Assembly: GCF_000027005.1 (NCBI RefSeq)
Contig: NC_012963.1
Coordinates: forward strand, 1,612,001-1,676,000
Direction: 5' to 3'
Origin: Komagataella phaffii GS115
Lineage: Eukaryota; Ascomycota; Pichiomycetes; Pichiales; Pichiaceae
Length of the DNA stretch: 64,000 nt
The notes under the pieces are model-generated. The model was given only the letters and a program-made list of their open reading frames with translations, did not search any database and was not told the origin of the DNA. Shown piece by piece: positions 63,093-64,000 of this stretch. Within the stretch, counting starts at the first letter, position 1. The number at the start of each line of letters is the position of its first letter. The position numbers and the translations under genes are program-made.

Positions 63093-64000
63093 TCAATAAT
63101 TGATAAAAATACAAAGAGTAAATAAATAAGAGCTATAAAGGTGGTGTAGCAAATAGTAGTAAAATAATTGCTTCAACTTAGCCAAATCGTCTTCTTTAAC
63201 ACCATCAGCAATCTTGGATCTCCAATCCTTTCCCCTTTCAAATCCGTTTGAGGCTGTTTGATAGTCCATGAAGGCTTTGTAGATGAGGTCTTTAGAAGTC
63301 TCCACGAATGGGCCGTGTTGAACAATAGGCTGGTCTAAAATCTGTCCCGCAACGAGAACAAACTCAGCAGGAGAAGTAGCATCTTCTGGGACGGAGCCGG
63401 TAATCTTGTTTCCATTCAAGTCAAAGAACAGAGCATTGAACTTATCATATGTTTTGTTGTTGATTTCAAGACTACCGTCAAGTAAATAGATGAAGGAGTT
63501 GTAGTTCTCACCAACGCTTTGTTCAAATGATCCCCCGGGTTGGACAGTATAGTAGTAATAGTCAACAGGAGAATACGACAAATCTTGGAAGTTTTCGACC
63601 CCATAGGCCTTTCCTGAGATAATCTTAACTGTGACTTTATCATTTGGAGTTACTGTCGGGATCTCTGAGGCCCTTAAATCTCGGTACTCAGGTTCACTAT
63701 GTTTAAGATGCTTTGGTAGGTCAACCCACAGCTGCATTCCAACTATGTTTTCTCCTGATTTGCCTTGAACTGGCATTTCGGCGTGCATAATACCTCTTCC
63801 GGCTCTCATGATCTGACAATCCCCGGCATTCAAGATCCCAACCTTGTCGCTAGTGAAATCCTGGTGGGCGAATTGACCTTTCGTCATATACGTAATGGTC
63901 TCTTGCCCACGATGAGGATGATCAGGGAACCCAGCACTTGGGTCAACGTTGAAATGATCTAGCAGTAAGAACGGTTTGAAATTTCTCATTTGCATGGAGC
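63093..64000 (-). CDS. Pirin family protein (5' partial)
   Basis: This is a bicupin iron protein of the pirin family, members of which act as quercetinases or transcriptional cofactors. The frame stays open past the ATG at 63995 to the window edge. In the family, MRNFKPFLLLDHFNVDP is preceded by about 20-30 residues (usually ending '...GT.QMRN'), so the gene continues beyond base 64000. Metal-site segments are present: FPDHPHRGQETITYMTKG (two His) and MRAGRGIMHAEMP (His and Glu). The C-terminal cupin contains GQILDQPIVQHGPFVETSKDLIYKAFMDYQTA. After KEDDLAKLKQ the protein ends with an odd Tyr/Leu/Phe-rich tail of about 20 residues that is not typical of pirins. The exact function is unknown. 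Confidence 0.92.
   Translation of the reverse strand, partial: SMQMRNFKPFLLLDHFNVDPSAGFPDHPHRGQETITYMTKGQFAHQDFTSDKVGILNAGDCQIMRAGRGIMHAEMPVQGKSGENIVGMQLWVDLPKHLKHSEPEYRDLRASEIPTVTPNDKVTVKIISGKAYGVENFQDLSYSPVDYYYYTVQPGGSFEQSVGENYNSFIYLLDGSLEINNKTYDKFNALFFDLNGNKITGSVPEDATSPAEFVLVAGQILDQPIVQHGPFVETSKDLIYKAFMDYQTASNGFERGKDWRSKIADGVKEDDLAKLKQLFYYYLLHHLYSSYLFTLCIFINY

Overview
The window reads as a nuclear chromosome segment of a budding yeast, most probably Komagataella (Pichia pastoris / K. phaffii). The protein at 38258-41758 is one I recognise as the Pichia pastoris peroxin Pex6 (PAS5). Most genes are single-exon and tightly packed on both strands. The three introns I can resolve are 57-85 bases long. 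Base composition is moderately AT-rich, and every protein reads sensibly with the standard code. I see no transposon, tRNA, rRNA, CRISPR or viral remnant. This is conserved core genome rather than an accessory island.

Layout. 1-4343: NFU1 (cut by the window edge), a pterin-carbinolamine dehydratase, a doubtful small ORF, an AP-1 mu-type adaptin (Apm2-like) and SGT2. 4380-10773: VRL1 (intact VPS9/ankyrin/PX protein), TSR3, AIM24 and the proteasome gene PRE1. 11048-18288: a run of gene-expression genes, namely PRP22, MSL1, TAP42, YIP3, TOA2 (two introns) and MPE1. 18321-24158: HRT2-type phosphatase, POS5, RPD3 (one intron) and PFA3. 24335-35419: IQG1 (with an apparent frameshift), an unrecognised coiled-coil protein, HSP90 with a heat-shock element, and the tubulin cofactor CIN2. 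36134-46954: a monocarboxylate-type transporter, PEX6, SRP68, SUI3, a RING-CH membrane ubiquitin ligase and YAR1. 47285-54010: RTP1, a YqjM-type old yellow enzyme, ALB1 and THI20. 54341-64000: MCM4, LSB6, BUD16, DUG2 and a pirin cut by the window edge.

The genes do not form operons, but several neighbours share a theme. PRP22 and MSL1 are convergent splicing genes. TOA2 and MPE1 diverge from one short promoter. SGT2 and HSP90, both chaperone genes, each carry a candidate heat-shock element. THI20 and MCM4 diverge from a promoter with a CACGTG palindrome, a Z-DNA-prone CG run and an Mcm1/early-cell-cycle-box match. Many convergent pairs end within 10-35 bases of each other, so their transcripts must overlap.

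Several computed start codons are not ATG. In those cases I moved the start to the first ATG consistent with the family (VRL1, AIM24, PRE1, PRP22, YIP3, HRT2, PEX6, YAR1, OYE). I did not find an obviously new multi-gene system. The items most worth a second look are the IQG1 frameshift at a 9-base homopolymer, the intact VRL1 gene, the unassigned coiled-coil protein with an internal duplicated motif, the short branch-point spacing of the introns, and the regulatory palindromes upstream of POS5, THI20/MCM4 and DUG2.
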